From: Bog-793 sp050013835
GTDB taxonomy: Bacteria; Actinomycetota; Acidimicrobiia; Acidimicrobiales; Bog-793
Length of the DNA stretch: 51,347 nucleotides
NCBI GenBank assembly: GCA_050013835.1
Contig: JBEKEM010000015.1
Span: 1 to 51,347, forward strand
Direction: 5' to 3'
Shown: one piece after another, positions 28,649-38,760 of the stretch
Layout: every line of letters starts with the position of its first letter
Position numbering within the stretch: the stretch's first letter is position 1
Program-made: the position numbers and the translations under genes
Notes under the pieces: generated by a model
Seen by the model: only the letters and a program-made list of their open reading frames with translations
Databases searched by the model: none
What the model was told of the DNA's origin: nothing

Positions 28649-29838
28649 ACCACCTGACCGTGCAGTTCGTAGCCTCTCATGCCATCCGCAGGCAGCACGT
28701 GTGAACGCCCGCCGCTCAGGTCGCCGCCGACCGGCGGCGGCGGGCGGAGCCGGATCGCGACCTCGTTGGCGAGCAGGCGGCCCCGCCGGGTGAGCACGGC
28801 GCGCCCGCCGCGGCGCGCCACGAGTCCCGCCAGTTCGTCCGTGTCGGGCAGCGCCGCCTCGGCGACGCCGTCGCGGGTGCGCAGGGCGAGCTGGAGGGAC
28901 TCGAGTTCGCGTTCGGCGGGGCCGAGCCGCTCGGCCGAGGCGACCGGCGAGGCGCCGTCCCGGATCCTCGCGATGTAGCGCTCGGGCGAGGCGACGTTGG
29001 CGAAGCGCCGCCCGTCGATGTGGCTGTGGGCGGCGCAGCCGAAGCCGAGGTAGTCGGCCCCGTGCCAGCAGGCGAGATTGTGGCGGCACTCGTGGCCCGG
29101 CCGCGCCCAGTTCGAGATCTCGTACCACGCCAGCCCGGCGGCGCCGAGCGTCGCATCCACGAGGGCGTACCGCCCCGCCTCGGTGTCGTCGTCGGGGTGG
29201 CGGGACGGGTCGCGCCCAAGCGGCGTGGCTGGTTCGACGGTGAGGGCGTAGGCGCTCACATGCGGCGGCGCCGGTTCCAGCGCCAGCAGGCCGGCGAGCG
29301 TCGCCGCGAGGTCGGCATCGGTCTCGGCGACCGAGCCGTAGACGACGTCGACGTTGTAGGTCGCGAACCCGAGGTCGCCGACGAGGGCGGCGACCCGCTT
29401 CACCGAGCCGGGGGTGTGTCGCCGGCCGAGCTCGGCGAGCACCCGGGGGACGAGCGACTGGACCCCGAGCGAGACCCGCGTGACGCCGGCTCGCCGGGCC
29501 GAAGCAAGGAACTCCCGTGTCGTGCTCTCGGGGTTCGCCTCGACCGTCACCTCGGCGCCCGGCGCCCGCTCGATGGCGTCGAGCAGCCGCCCGAGCTCGT
29601 CCGGCGGGAGGAGCGACGGCGTCCCGCCACCCAGGTAGACCGTCGTCGCCGGTCGCAGGGTCCTGGCGCGGCGCCGCCGGGAGATGTCGGTGAGGCAGGC
29701 GTCCACGTAGGCCCCGACGAGTCCGAACTTGTCCGTCCAGGTCGCGAAGGCGCAGTAGTCGCAGCGGTGGGTGCAGAACGGGATGTGGACGTAGACGCCG
29801 AACTCACCGGCCACGCCCTCAGGGGCGCCGGGCGTCAC
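28645..29838 (-). CDS. hemW: radical SAM protein HemW (heme chaperone family)
   Basis: 397 residues. The radical SAM motif C-x3-C-x2-C appears as FCTHRCDYCAF (near residues 21-28), followed by GGGTPS, TVEANPES and GVQSL. HemW-type proteins differ from the coproporphyrinogen dehydrogenase HemN by a shorter N terminus and by the HNLACWHGADYLGFGCAAHS block (split: HNLACWHGADYLG), present here. It binds heme and delivers it to membrane cytochromes in studied bacteria. GTG start at 29838 overlaps the stop of the upstream regulator by one base. Confidence 0.92.
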   Translation of the reverse strand: MTPGAPEGVAGEFGVYVHIPFCTHRCDYCAFATWTDKFGLVGAYVDACLTDISRRRRARTLRPATTVYLGGGTPSLLPPDELGRLLDAIERAPGAEVTVEANPESTTREFLASARRAGVTRVSLGVQSLVPRVLAELGRRHTPGSVKRVAALVGDLGFATYNVDVVYGSVAETDADLAATLAGLLALEPAPPHVSAYALTVEPATPLGRDPSRHPDDDTEAGRYALVDATLGAAGLAWYEISNWARPGHECRHNLACWHGADYLGFGCAAHSHIDGRRFANVASPERYIARIRDGASPVASAERLGPAERELESLQLALRTRDGVAEAALPDTDELAGLVARRGGRAVLTRRGRLLANEVAIRLRPPPPVGGDLSGGRSHVLPADGMRGYELHGQVV

Positions 29839-30365
29839 TAGGCGGCGTAGATGAGGTCGAGTGTCTGCAGCCTCGCGACCATCTCGACGACGCCGAGGCC
29901 GAAGGTGGCGCCGATCACGCGCAGGTCGTCGGCGCGGATCGTCAGCATCTGCCCGTTGAAGTCCTGCCTGTCGAGCTGGACCTTGGTGAGGAAGCGCTGC
30001 AGCGCCTCCGCCTCGGGACCCTGCGTCGCCTTAAGACGGACGAGGTCGATGCGGATCTTCGTCTCGTGCGGCGTCCTCGTCAGCGGCTCGACGTCGAGGA
30101 CCGCGGCCCCCTCCCGGCTCCCCGGCAGGAGCTGGTCGAGGGGGACGTCGTAGATCTGGGCCAGCCGGCGCAGCCGCGGGACCGAGATCGCCCGTTCGCC
30201 CCGCTCGTAGGCGCCGAGGACCGAGGCCTTGAACTCCTGGTTCGAGGTGCCCTCGACCGCCTGGAGAGAGAGGTGCTTCTGACGGCGCACGGCGCGCAGC
30301 CGGACGCCGACCGTCTCGGCGTAGCTGTCCTCCGAGACTCCGTTGAGATTGCGGTGTTCGTTCAT
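29838..30365 (-). CDS. bldD: BldD-like c-di-GMP-responsive regulator
   Basis: 175 residues. The N-terminal XRE-type helix-turn-helix (VRLRAVRRQKHLSLQAVE ... AYERGERAISVPRLRRLA) and the spacing to the C-terminal domain match Streptomyces BldD. The C-terminal domain has Arg133-x-Asp135 and Arg144-x2-Asp147, that is RxD-x8-RxxD, the c-di-GMP-binding signature of BldD (RGD...RQDD). BldD represses developmental genes as a c-di-GMP-assembled dimer. Here it lies just upstream of hemW. ATG at 30365, preceded by ccagggct... without a strong ribosome binding site. Targets in this organism are unknown. Confidence 0.86.
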   Translation of the reverse strand: MNEHRNLNGVSEDSYAETVGVRLRAVRRQKHLSLQAVEGTSNQEFKASVLGAYERGERAISVPRLRRLAQIYDVPLDQLLPGSREGAAVLDVEPLTRTPHETKIRIDLVRLKATQGPEAEALQRFLTKVQLDRQDFNGQMLTIRADDLRVIGATFGLGVVEMVARLQTLDLIYAA

Positions 30366-30485
30366 CACGGTTCCAGGGCTTGCTCGTCCCCTTGCGCCCG
30401 TCGCCCCGCCCGGCCGCAGTTCGGTCCTCACGGTAGTGCACCACGCAGCGTGGCGCGAGGTTGTCCGCCGGTGACCCGGCGCGGG

Positions 30486-31238
30486 TCACGCCGGGCGCAG
30501 GCGTCCGGCGCGGACGGCCACGAGGAAGGCGCCCGCCACGACCGCCGCCGTCTCGGCGCGCAGCACCGTGTCGGCCAGGCCGACGAGGCCGGGTGCGAGG
30601 TCGAGCTCCTCGGGGGTGAACCCGCCTTCCGGGCCGACGAGGATGCAGGTCGTCGCGGCCGTGGGTGGCGGCCCGCCCGGCTCGGCGACGGCGAGACCAG
30701 GGGGCGCCGTGGCGAGCACCGCCCGGTACGGCACGGGGCCGTCGACGGCGGGGAGAGTCAAGCGCCGGCACTGCGCGGCCGCCTCGCGCGCGACTCTCCG
30801 CAGGTGCTCGCCTCGCCGGTGTGCCGCTGCCTCGTCGAGGCGGACGACGGTGCGCACCGTCGTGAACGTGACGATGCGGTCGACGCCGAGCTCGGTGAGT
30901 TTCTGGACCGCCCACTCCGGGCGTTCGCCCTTGGGCAGGGCGAACCCGACGGTGACCGGCGGTTCTGACGACGGCGCCACGGAAACCGCGCCCTCGGCGA
31001 CGAGTCGGGCCGGAACGGCGCGGCGCTTGCCGGGCCGGCCGCGGGTGACGACACCCAGCTCGAACCGGCAGAGGCGGAACGCCCCCGTGCCGTCGGCGGC
31101 GACCACTGCCTCCCCGTCAGCGAGGCGGAGCACGTCGGCGAGGTGGTGGGCGTCCTCGGGCGCGAGCTCGGGGGCCGCGAGGTCGGTAACGAAGACGACC
31201 GCCCCGGCCCGACGGACGAGGTCGTGCCCGGTGCTCAC
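30486..31238 (-). CDS. rsmE: 16S rRNA m3U1498 methyltransferase RsmE
   Basis: 250-residue SPOUT-class methyltransferase. An N-terminal PUA-like domain is followed by ALPKGERPEWAVQKLTELG and the trefoil-knot SAM-binding motif LVGPEGGFTPEELDLA. It methylates U1498 in the decoding region of 16S rRNA. The ATG overlaps the dnaJ stop as ATGA, so it belongs to the hrcA-dnaJ-rsmE operon, a common arrangement in Gram-positives and actinobacteria. Confidence 0.95.
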   Translation of the reverse strand: MSTGHDLVRRAGAVVFVTDLAAPELAPEDAHHLADVLRLADGEAVVAADGTGAFRLCRFELGVVTRGRPGKRRAVPARLVAEGAVSVAPSSEPPVTVGFALPKGERPEWAVQKLTELGVDRIVTFTTVRTVVRLDEAAAHRRGEHLRRVAREAAAQCRRLTLPAVDGPVPYRAVLATAPPGLAVAEPGGPPPTAATTCILVGPEGGFTPEELDLAPGLVGLADTVLRAETAAVVAGAFLVAVRAGRLRPA

Positions 31239-32338
31239 CTCGCTCGCAGACGGGCGATGAGGCCGGGCTCCTCGGAGGCGAGCTCCTCGCCGCGCTGGGC
31301 GGCGAACTCACGCAGCAGGCGCTCCTGGTCCTTGGAAAGGCCCGTCGGCGTGTCGACGACGAGCTGGACGTGGAGGTCTCCGCGGTTGTGCCCCCGCACC
31401 TCGGGCACGCCCCGGCCGCGCAGGCGGACGACCCGGCCGGTCTGGGTTCCGGGCGGGACCGAGATCGTCTCGGTGCCGTCGAGCGTCTCGACCTCGATGT
31501 CGGTCCCGAGGGCCGCCTGCGCCATCGTCACGTGCTCGGCGGTGACGAGGTCGATGCCGGTCCGCTCGAACCTCGGGTGGGGTGCGACCTGGACGTGGGC
31601 GTAGAGGTCCCCGGGGACGCCGCCGCGCACCGCCGGCGCGCCCGCGCCGGTGATCCGGAGCGTCGTGCCGTTGTCGACGCCGCAGGGCACGTCGACCGTG
31701 ATCGTTCGCTCCTCGACACGACGGCCGTCGCCCCGGCAGGCGCTGCAGCGGGACTCGATGACCTCACCGAGGCCCCGGCAGCGGTTGCACGGCGTCGTGC
31801 TCACAACCTGGCCGAGGATCGACTGGCGCACCCGGCGCTGCTGGCCCGTGCCGCCGCACTGGGTGCAGGTGACGGGGCTCGTCCCCGGGCGGGCGCCGGT
31901 CCCTGAGCACGTCGCGCAGGCCACGACGCCGCGGAAGGTGATCGGCCGTTCCACCCCGAAAACGGCCTCCTCGAAGGGCAGGTCGAGGGTGACCTCGACA
32001 TCCTCGCCGCGCCGGGTCGTGGCGGCGGGGGAGCCGCCGAACCCGGCGCCGGAGAAGAAGGCGTTGAACAGGTCGCCGAATCCCGCCGTGAAGACGTCGC
32101 CCGGGCCTTGCTGGCCGAACCGCTCCCCGCCCGTGCCGAACATGTCGTACTGGCGGCGGCGCTCCGGGTCACGGAGCGTCTCATAGGCGGCGGTGACCTC
32201 CTTGAAGCGCGCCTCGGATTCGGCGTCGCCGCTCGTGTCCGGGTGGAGCTCGCGGGCGAGGCGCCGGTAGGCGCGCTTGATCTCCTCCTCGGTCGCGTTG
32301 CGCGGGACCCCGAGCAGCTCGTAGAAGTCCCGCGCCAT
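31235..32338 (-). CDS. dnaJ: molecular chaperone DnaJ
   Basis: 367 residues. The J domain carries HPD in ARELHPDTSG; a short Gly/Phe region follows; the zinc domain contains four CxxCxGxG-like repeats (CATCSGTG, CTQCGGTG, CNRCRGLG, CSACRGDG; the third and fourth deviate at one position); the C-terminal substrate-binding domains follow. It is the Hsp40 co-chaperone of DnaK. It lies 24 bp downstream of hrcA and is probably co-repressed through the CIRCE operator upstream of hrcA. ATG start. Confidence 0.96.
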   Translation of the reverse strand: MARDFYELLGVPRNATEEEIKRAYRRLARELHPDTSGDAESEARFKEVTAAYETLRDPERRRQYDMFGTGGERFGQQGPGDVFTAGFGDLFNAFFSGAGFGGSPAATTRRGEDVEVTLDLPFEEAVFGVERPITFRGVVACATCSGTGARPGTSPVTCTQCGGTGQQRRVRQSILGQVVSTTPCNRCRGLGEVIESRCSACRGDGRRVEERTITVDVPCGVDNGTTLRITGAGAPAVRGGVPGDLYAHVQVAPHPRFERTGIDLVTAEHVTMAQAALGTDIEVETLDGTETISVPPGTQTGRVVRLRGRGVPEVRGHNRGDLHVQLVVDTPTGLSKDQERLLREFAAQRGEELASEEPGLIARLRAR

Positions 32339-32362
32339 TAGCGATCCACGATCCCGAGGCGC

Positions 32363-33388
32363 CTAGTTGTCCGACAGCTCGCGGCTGAGGCGCTGGCTGA
32401 CGACGGCGACGGTCGCGAGGGCCTGCGGGTAGTTCATCCGGGTCGGGCCGAGGACCCCGATCGTCCCGACGAGCTCCTTCCCGGCCTCGTAGGGGGCGAC
32501 GACGAGTGAACACTCGGCGAGCGAGGGCAGCCCGCTCTCGGTGCCGATCGCGACCGACCGGCCCTGGGCCAGCAGCTCGCTGATGAGCGAGACGACGACG
32601 AAGGACTGCTCGAGGATCCCGAGTACCTCGCGCACGGTGTCGACAGCGGAAAACTGGTCCGCCATGTGGGAAGCGCCGCCGACGTAGACGTCCTCGTCAC
32701 CGGGCTCGGCTGCCGGGATCCCGGGGAGCACGGCATAGCAGGACCGCACGACCCGGTCGAGGGCGGCATCGCCCGACGTCTTCATGGGGGCGAGATGCCC
32801 GAGGGTCTGGTCGGGGAGCTGCTCTTTAAGCACCGAGTTCGCCCGCTCGACCAGGGCATCGGTCACGGCCTCGTCGACCTCGAGCGAACGCTTCTCGACG
32901 ACGCCGTTGGAGAGCACGACGACGAGGAGGGCGGTGCGCGGCCCGAGCCTCGTGAGCAACGACGACCGCACGCTGAGGGTGCCGTGGGTCGGGCCGACGA
33001 CGACCGCGGCGTAGTCGGTGAGCTGGGAGAGCAGCTGCGAAGTGTCGCGAAGCATCCGCTCGAGCGCGCCGTGGGCCCGTTCGAAGAACGCCTCGACTTG
33101 CTCCTCGCTCGCCGGGTCGAGGGCGGTCGCGTCGTCGAGTTGGTCGACGAAGAAGCGGTACCCCTTGTCCGTCGGGATGCGCCCAGCCGACGTGTGGGGG
33201 TGCGTGAGGTATCCGTCACGCTCCAGCGCCGCCATGTCGGAGCGCACCGTGGCGGCCGAGACGTCGATCTCGCCTTTTCGCACGACGTGGGCCGAGCCGA
33301 TCGGCTGCCCGGTCTGGATGTGCTCCGAGATCACCCTGCGCAGGATCGTGGACTTCCTCGCGTCGAGCGCTGGACCCTTAGTAGCCAC
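32363..33388 (-). CDS. hrcA: heat-inducible transcriptional repressor HrcA
   Basis: 341 residues. The N-terminal winged helix (ILRRVISEHIQTGQPIGS, AATVRSDMAALERDGYL, HTSAGRIPTDKGYRFFVD split as two blocks) and the GAF-like and insert domains (IGPTRMNY region as LGPTRMNYPQALATV) are typical. HrcA binds CIRCE elements and represses chaperone genes at normal temperature. GTG start at 33388, chosen because family similarity starts at ARKSTILRRV; an ATG 20 codons further upstream is also in frame. The operator at 33442-33468 implies autoregulation. Confidence 0.95.
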   Translation of the reverse strand: MATKGPALDARKSTILRRVISEHIQTGQPIGSAHVVRKGEIDVSAATVRSDMAALERDGYLTHPHTSAGRIPTDKGYRFFVDQLDDATALDPASEEQVEAFFERAHGALERMLRDTSQLLSQLTDYAAVVVGPTHGTLSVRSSLLTRLGPRTALLVVVLSNGVVEKRSLEVDEAVTDALVERANSVLKEQLPDQTLGHLAPMKTSGDAALDRVVRSCYAVLPGIPAAEPGDEDVYVGGASHMADQFSAVDTVREVLGILEQSFVVVSLISELLAQGRSVAIGTESGLPSLAECSLVVAPYEAGKELVGTIGVLGPTRMNYPQALATVAVVSQRLSRELSDN

Positions 33389-33441
33389 GTCTCGTCCCCG
33401 CCTCACGCCCCGAATGGTGCTCCGCCTGGGAGTGCGCCTTT

Positions 33442-33468
33442 TCAGCACTCGATTCTACCGAGTGCTGA
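33442..33468 (-). promoter_or_regulatory. CIRCE operator upstream of hrcA
   Basis: The sequence TCAGCACTC, nine bases, GAGTGCTGA is a perfect inverted repeat with the exact CIRCE geometry (consensus TTAGCACTC-N9-GAGTGCTAA), differing only at one symmetric base per arm. It is 54 bp upstream of the hrcA GTG, in the gap after lepA, and should bind HrcA to control hrcA-dnaJ-rsmE. Confidence 0.93.
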
Positions 33469-33508
33469 TGGAAGCGGACATCGTCGGGCGCCGGGGCGCC
33501 GGTGCCGG

Positions 33509-35305
<1,797 letters not shown>

Positions 35306-35379
35306 CGTGCCATCTTCGCCGTACCCCGCCTCGCGCAGCCCTGCTCGCGGGGCGCACGGACCGGACGCCCAACCTGGCC

Positions 35380-35388
35380 TGGTACGAT
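35380..35388 (+). promoter_or_regulatory. candidate extended -10 for rpsT
   Basis: TGGTACGAT at 35380-35388 fits the TGnTAnnnT extended -10 pattern 49 bp upstream of the rpsT ATG. No good -35 hexamer is seen, which is usual with an extended -10. Confidence 0.4.
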
Positions 35389-35437
35389 TCACCGCCCGTC
35401 CAGGAACGGGCTCACCGGTACAGCTGCAAGGGAATCA

Positions 35438-35713
35438 ATGGCGAACATCAAGAGTCAGATCAAGCGCATTGGCCAGAACGAGGCCCGGCGTGAGCGCAAC
35501 AAGTCGGTGCGCTCCGAGCTGAAGACGCGCACGAAAAGTGCACTGTTCGCGGCGGAGGAGGGCGCCGAAGACGTCGAGGCCAAGGTCGCCGCGGCGGCAC
35601 GGCGCATCGACAAGGCGGCTGCCAAGGGAGTCATTCACGCCAACCAGGCGGCCCGCCGCAAGTCGCGGATGATGCGGGCCGTCACCCGGGCTGGCGAGAC
35701 GGCCGAGAGCTGA
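35438..35713 (+). CDS. rpsT: 30S ribosomal protein S20
   Basis: 91 residues, very basic, with the S20 pattern MANIKSQIKRIGQNEARRERN and KGVIHANQAARRKSRM. S20 binds 16S rRNA early in 30S assembly. The ATG has a good AAGGGA ribosome binding site seven bases upstream. It is a monocistronic gene divergent from lepA, a pairing common in actinobacteria, and convergent with the GH18-like gene, 11 bp away. Confidence 0.97.
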   Translation: MANIKSQIKRIGQNEARRERNKSVRSELKTRTKSALFAAEEGAEDVEAKVAAAARRIDKAAAKGVIHANQAARRKSRMMRAVTRAGETAES

Positions 35714-35724
35714 GCGCCGCCGCC

Positions 35725-37029
35725 TCAGCCACGGGCCGAGGCGGCCCGCGCCGGTGGCGAACCGCCGTCGAGCGCCCCGAGCATCGCCGTCGCGTCCCCC
35801 TCGAACCCGAGCGCCCACACCCCGACCCCGGCGAGATGGAACTCTGCCGCGAGGGCGCGCTTCAGCGCGATGGTGACCGGGTCGTCGAACCAGGTCTCGT
35901 TCCAGGTGGTGCCGACGCGGAAACGCGTCCACACGGTCTGCGAGGCGGGGTCCCAAAGCGGGGTCCGGCCGGCGGCGGCGATTGTCTGGTAGGTCTCGAC
36001 CGACGGTGACGCGGCGAGCGTGAGCGATCCCGGCGCTCCGGTCATCGTCGTGAAGTCGATCCCGTAGAAGGGCACCCCGAGTATCAGCTTCGAGGCGGGC
36101 ACGACGCGCCGATACTGGATGAGCGATTGCACGTCGCTCAGCCCGAGGTCCCCGTTGGCGAGGGGGGCGTTAGCCGACGCGTTGGCGTACTGCTCCATGT
36201 CGTAGTCCATGATGAAGATCTGGTCGACGATTGGCGCGAGCTTCGCCACGTCGAAGAAGTCCGTCGAGCTGCCCGCCGATTCCGGGTAGCAGTTAAGGAC
36301 GACCGTCTTCTCCATCCCGTCGTGGCGCAGTGACGCCACGAAGTCGGTGGCGAAGAGGACGAAACCGGGGCGGTCGGCGCGTGAGGCGCCCTCGATGTCG
36401 ATGTCGACGCCGTCGAGTCCCCCCGTGGCGACGGCCTGCGAGATCGCGGCGGCGAGACGGCTGCCCGTCGGTCCCGGGTCGTGCGCAAGGTTGCCGATCA
36501 CGCTCGGGTTGGTCGTCGCGATGGTGAAGAGCACGCGGTCACCCGCCGCGTGCGCGGACGCGGTGAGCGTGTGGTAACCGGTGTCGGCGTAGTAGGCCCA
36601 ACCCGGCCCACTCTCGAGGAACCCGCCGTCATGTGCCACCTCGACCCCGTACAGGGCGATGACGCTCGTGTCGGCGAGGTCGGTGGCGGTGATGTCGGGG
36701 GCCTCCCAGTACGGGACGTACCCGAGTACCTCGACGGGTGCGAGGGGGCTGGTGAAGAGCTTCGCCGGCATGGCGGGGGCGGCGACGACCCGGGCGGACC
36801 GGCGGGGGAGCTTCAACGCCACGCGCGCATCAGCAGCCCGAACCGCCGAGGCCTCCTGCGCCAGCAGGCGCCTGGTCGCCCGGATGCTGGCCTGCTCGGC
36901 GATCTGTTTCGGCGTGAGACTCGGGCCCGTCGGCTGGAACACGCCCGACGCCACGGCCGCGCCGAGCGCGACACCGAGCACGACGAAGAGTCCGGCGACG
37001 ATCCTGGCCGGGTGGTTGGTCACGGCCAC
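35725..37029 (-). CDS. glycoside hydrolase family 18-like, membrane-anchored or secreted
   Basis: 434 residues. A single N-terminal hydrophobic segment (IVAGLFVVLGVALGAAVASG) acts as signal or anchor. The TIM-barrel domain carries the GH18 DxxDxDxE motif as GLDGVDIDIEG, including the catalytic glutamate, and later barrel blocks IFIMDYDM and ILGVPFYGIDF. GH18 members include chitinases and the peptidoglycan-acting spore/cell-wall proteins of the YaaH type; the substrate cannot be told. Start uncertain between GTGs at 37029 and 37023; no strong ribosome binding site. Confidence 0.88.
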   Translation of the reverse strand: MAVTNHPARIVAGLFVVLGVALGAAVASGVFQPTGPSLTPKQIAEQASIRATRRLLAQEASAVRAADARVALKLPRRSARVVAAPAMPAKLFTSPLAPVEVLGYVPYWEAPDITATDLADTSVIALYGVEVAHDGGFLESGPGWAYYADTGYHTLTASAHAAGDRVLFTIATTNPSVIGNLAHDPGPTGSRLAAAISQAVATGGLDGVDIDIEGASRADRPGFVLFATDFVASLRHDGMEKTVVLNCYPESAGSSTDFFDVAKLAPIVDQIFIMDYDMEQYANASANAPLANGDLGLSDVQSLIQYRRVVPASKLILGVPFYGIDFTTMTGAPGSLTLAASPSVETYQTIAAAGRTPLWDPASQTVWTRFRVGTTWNETWFDDPVTIALKRALAAEFHLAGVGVWALGFEGDATAMLGALDGGSPPARAASARG

Positions 37030-37121
37030 AGTGACTCGAGCGTAACGGAGCGCCACTACCGGGTAGCGGCGCTGGCTAACCTTGGTTTTGCCAGGTCGTC
37101 CGACCAATCGGGAGGCGCGAG

Positions 37122-37316
37122 TTGCGTGTCGTCGTCGACTTCGACACCTGTCAGAGCAACGCCGTCTGCATGGGGATCGTTCCTGCCGTGTTCGAGGTCC
37201 GCGACGACGGCTACCTCTACGTTCTCGACGAGCACCCGGGCGAGGAGCTGCGTAACCTCGTCGAACAGGCGGTGACGTCGTGCCCGACCGGGTCAATCTC
37301 GATCGCCGAGGAGTGA
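37122..37316 (+). CDS. small ferredoxin, 3Fe-4S type
   Basis: 64 residues. Cysteines in DTCQSNAVCMG (C-x5-C) and SCPTG match the monocluster ferredoxins of actinobacteria, which usually carry a [3Fe-4S] cluster and donate electrons to cytochromes P450 or Rieske-type enzymes. TTG start at 37122, chosen because GGGAGG lies six bases upstream and no ATG or GTG fits. Its stop overlaps the gltX start as GTGA. No P450 or reductase gene is adjacent, so the partner is unknown. Confidence 0.87.
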   Translation: MRVVVDFDTCQSNAVCMGIVPAVFEVRDDGYLYVLDEHPGEELRNLVEQAVTSCPTGSISIAEE

Positions 37317-38746
37317 CCGCCCCTTCAGCGGTTCGCGTCCGCTTCGCCCCCTCCCCGACGGGGTACTTCCACGTCGGAGGGGCCAGGACTGCTCTGTACA
37401 ACTGGCTGTTCGCGCGGCGGTGCGGAGGCAAGTTCGTCCTCCGGATCGAGGACACGGACCGGGAGCGCAGCCAGACCGACTGGACCGAAGGGATCCTCTC
37501 GGCGCTCGAGTGGCTCGGTATCGGCTGGGACGAGGGGCCCTACCTGCAGTCGGAGCGCAGGGAGTTCTACGAGGACGCGGCGCGACGGCTCATCGGATCG
37601 GGCCACGCTTATGCCTGCGAATGCACGCGAGCCCAGGTCGATGAGCGGACGCGCGCCAATCCGACTCCCGGCTATGACGGTTACTGCCGAGAGCGCGGGC
37701 TGACCTTCGGCCCCGGGCGGGTGCTTCGGTTTCGCGTCCCCGACGAAGGCGTGACGCTCGTACGCGACGTCGTGCGCGGAGAAGTCGAGTTCGCCAACTC
37801 GACGATCGAAGACTTCGTCCTGGTGAAGTCGAATGGGGATCCGCTCTTCGTCCTCGCGGTGGTCGCCGACGACATTGCCATGGGGATCACCCACGTGATT
37901 CGCGCCGAGGAGCACCTGCCGACCACGCCGAAGGCCGTCCTCGTCTGGCGAGCGCTCACCAGCTCGCCGCTGCCCGCATTCGCGCACCTGCCGGTCCTCG
38001 TGAACGAGAAGCGGCAGAAGCTCTCGAAGCGCCGTGATCGTGTCGCCGTCGAGGACTACCGGGACCAGGGCTACCTGCCCGAGGCGATGCGGAACTACCT
38101 GGCCCTGCTCGGATGGGGTCCGCCGGACCAGCGGGAGATCCTCTCCGTCGAAGAGATGATCGACCAGTTCCGCCTCGAGGACGTCAATGTCTCGCCGGCG
38201 TTCTTCGACGAGAAGCGGCTCGCGCACTTCAACGGCGTGTACATCCGCGGCCTGGCCGTCGATGAGTTCCTCGAACGGGTTGGGCGCTTCCTTACCACCG
38301 CGTCGGTTCCGTGGCCCGCCGGTTCCTATGACGAGGGACAGGTGGTCCGCCTCGCCCCGCTCATCCAGGAGCGCGTGGCCACGCTCGGCGAGGTCGTCGC
38401 CTACATCAGGTTCCTCTTTGACGCACCTTTCGCCGTCGACCCGTCCGCATTCGAGAAAGTGGTACTCCGAGACGACGCGGCGGGGATCATCCTAGAGAAG
38501 GCGCGTGAGCATTTCGAGAAGTGCCCGTGGACGGCGGATGCCCTGCGGGTCTCGCTCACCACGATCGCGGAGGACGTCGGACGTAAACTCGCGAAGACAC
38601 AGGCCCCGATTCGTGTCTCGACGATGGGATCGAGCGTGGGCCTGCCGTTGTTCGAGTCGCTCGAGGTGCTCGGCAGGGAGCGGACGTTGTCACGGATCGG
38701 CGATGCCCTCGTCGAACTGCCGCCACCACCGGTGACAAGCCGATAG
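37313..38746 (+). CDS. gltX: glutamyl-tRNA synthetase
   Basis: 477-residue class I synthetase from the GTG at 37313; a GTG at 37280 is in frame but overlaps the ferredoxin more. The HIGH-like motif is APSPTGYFHVGGARTALYNW (HVGG) and the KMSKS-like motif is KRQKLSKRRD; the C-terminal helical anticodon-binding domain follows. It charges tRNA-Glu and, in bacteria lacking GlnRS, also mischarges tRNA-Gln for the amidotransferase. A tRNA-Glu and a tRNA-Gln gene lie 2-3 kb downstream. Overlap with the ferredoxin stop suggests coupled translation. Confidence 0.95.
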   Translation: MTAPSAVRVRFAPSPTGYFHVGGARTALYNWLFARRCGGKFVLRIEDTDRERSQTDWTEGILSALEWLGIGWDEGPYLQSERREFYEDAARRLIGSGHAYACECTRAQVDERTRANPTPGYDGYCRERGLTFGPGRVLRFRVPDEGVTLVRDVVRGEVEFANSTIEDFVLVKSNGDPLFVLAVVADDIAMGITHVIRAEEHLPTTPKAVLVWRALTSSPLPAFAHLPVLVNEKRQKLSKRRDRVAVEDYRDQGYLPEAMRNYLALLGWGPPDQREILSVEEMIDQFRLEDVNVSPAFFDEKRLAHFNGVYIRGLAVDEFLERVGRFLTTASVPWPAGSYDEGQVVRLAPLIQERVATLGEVVAYIRFLFDAPFAVDPSAFEKVVLRDDAAGIILEKAREHFEKCPWTADALRVSLTTIAEDVGRKLAKTQAPIRVSTMGSSVGLPLFESLEVLGRERTLSRIGDALVELPPPPVTSR

Positions 38747-38760
38747 GGGGTCTCGCAACG

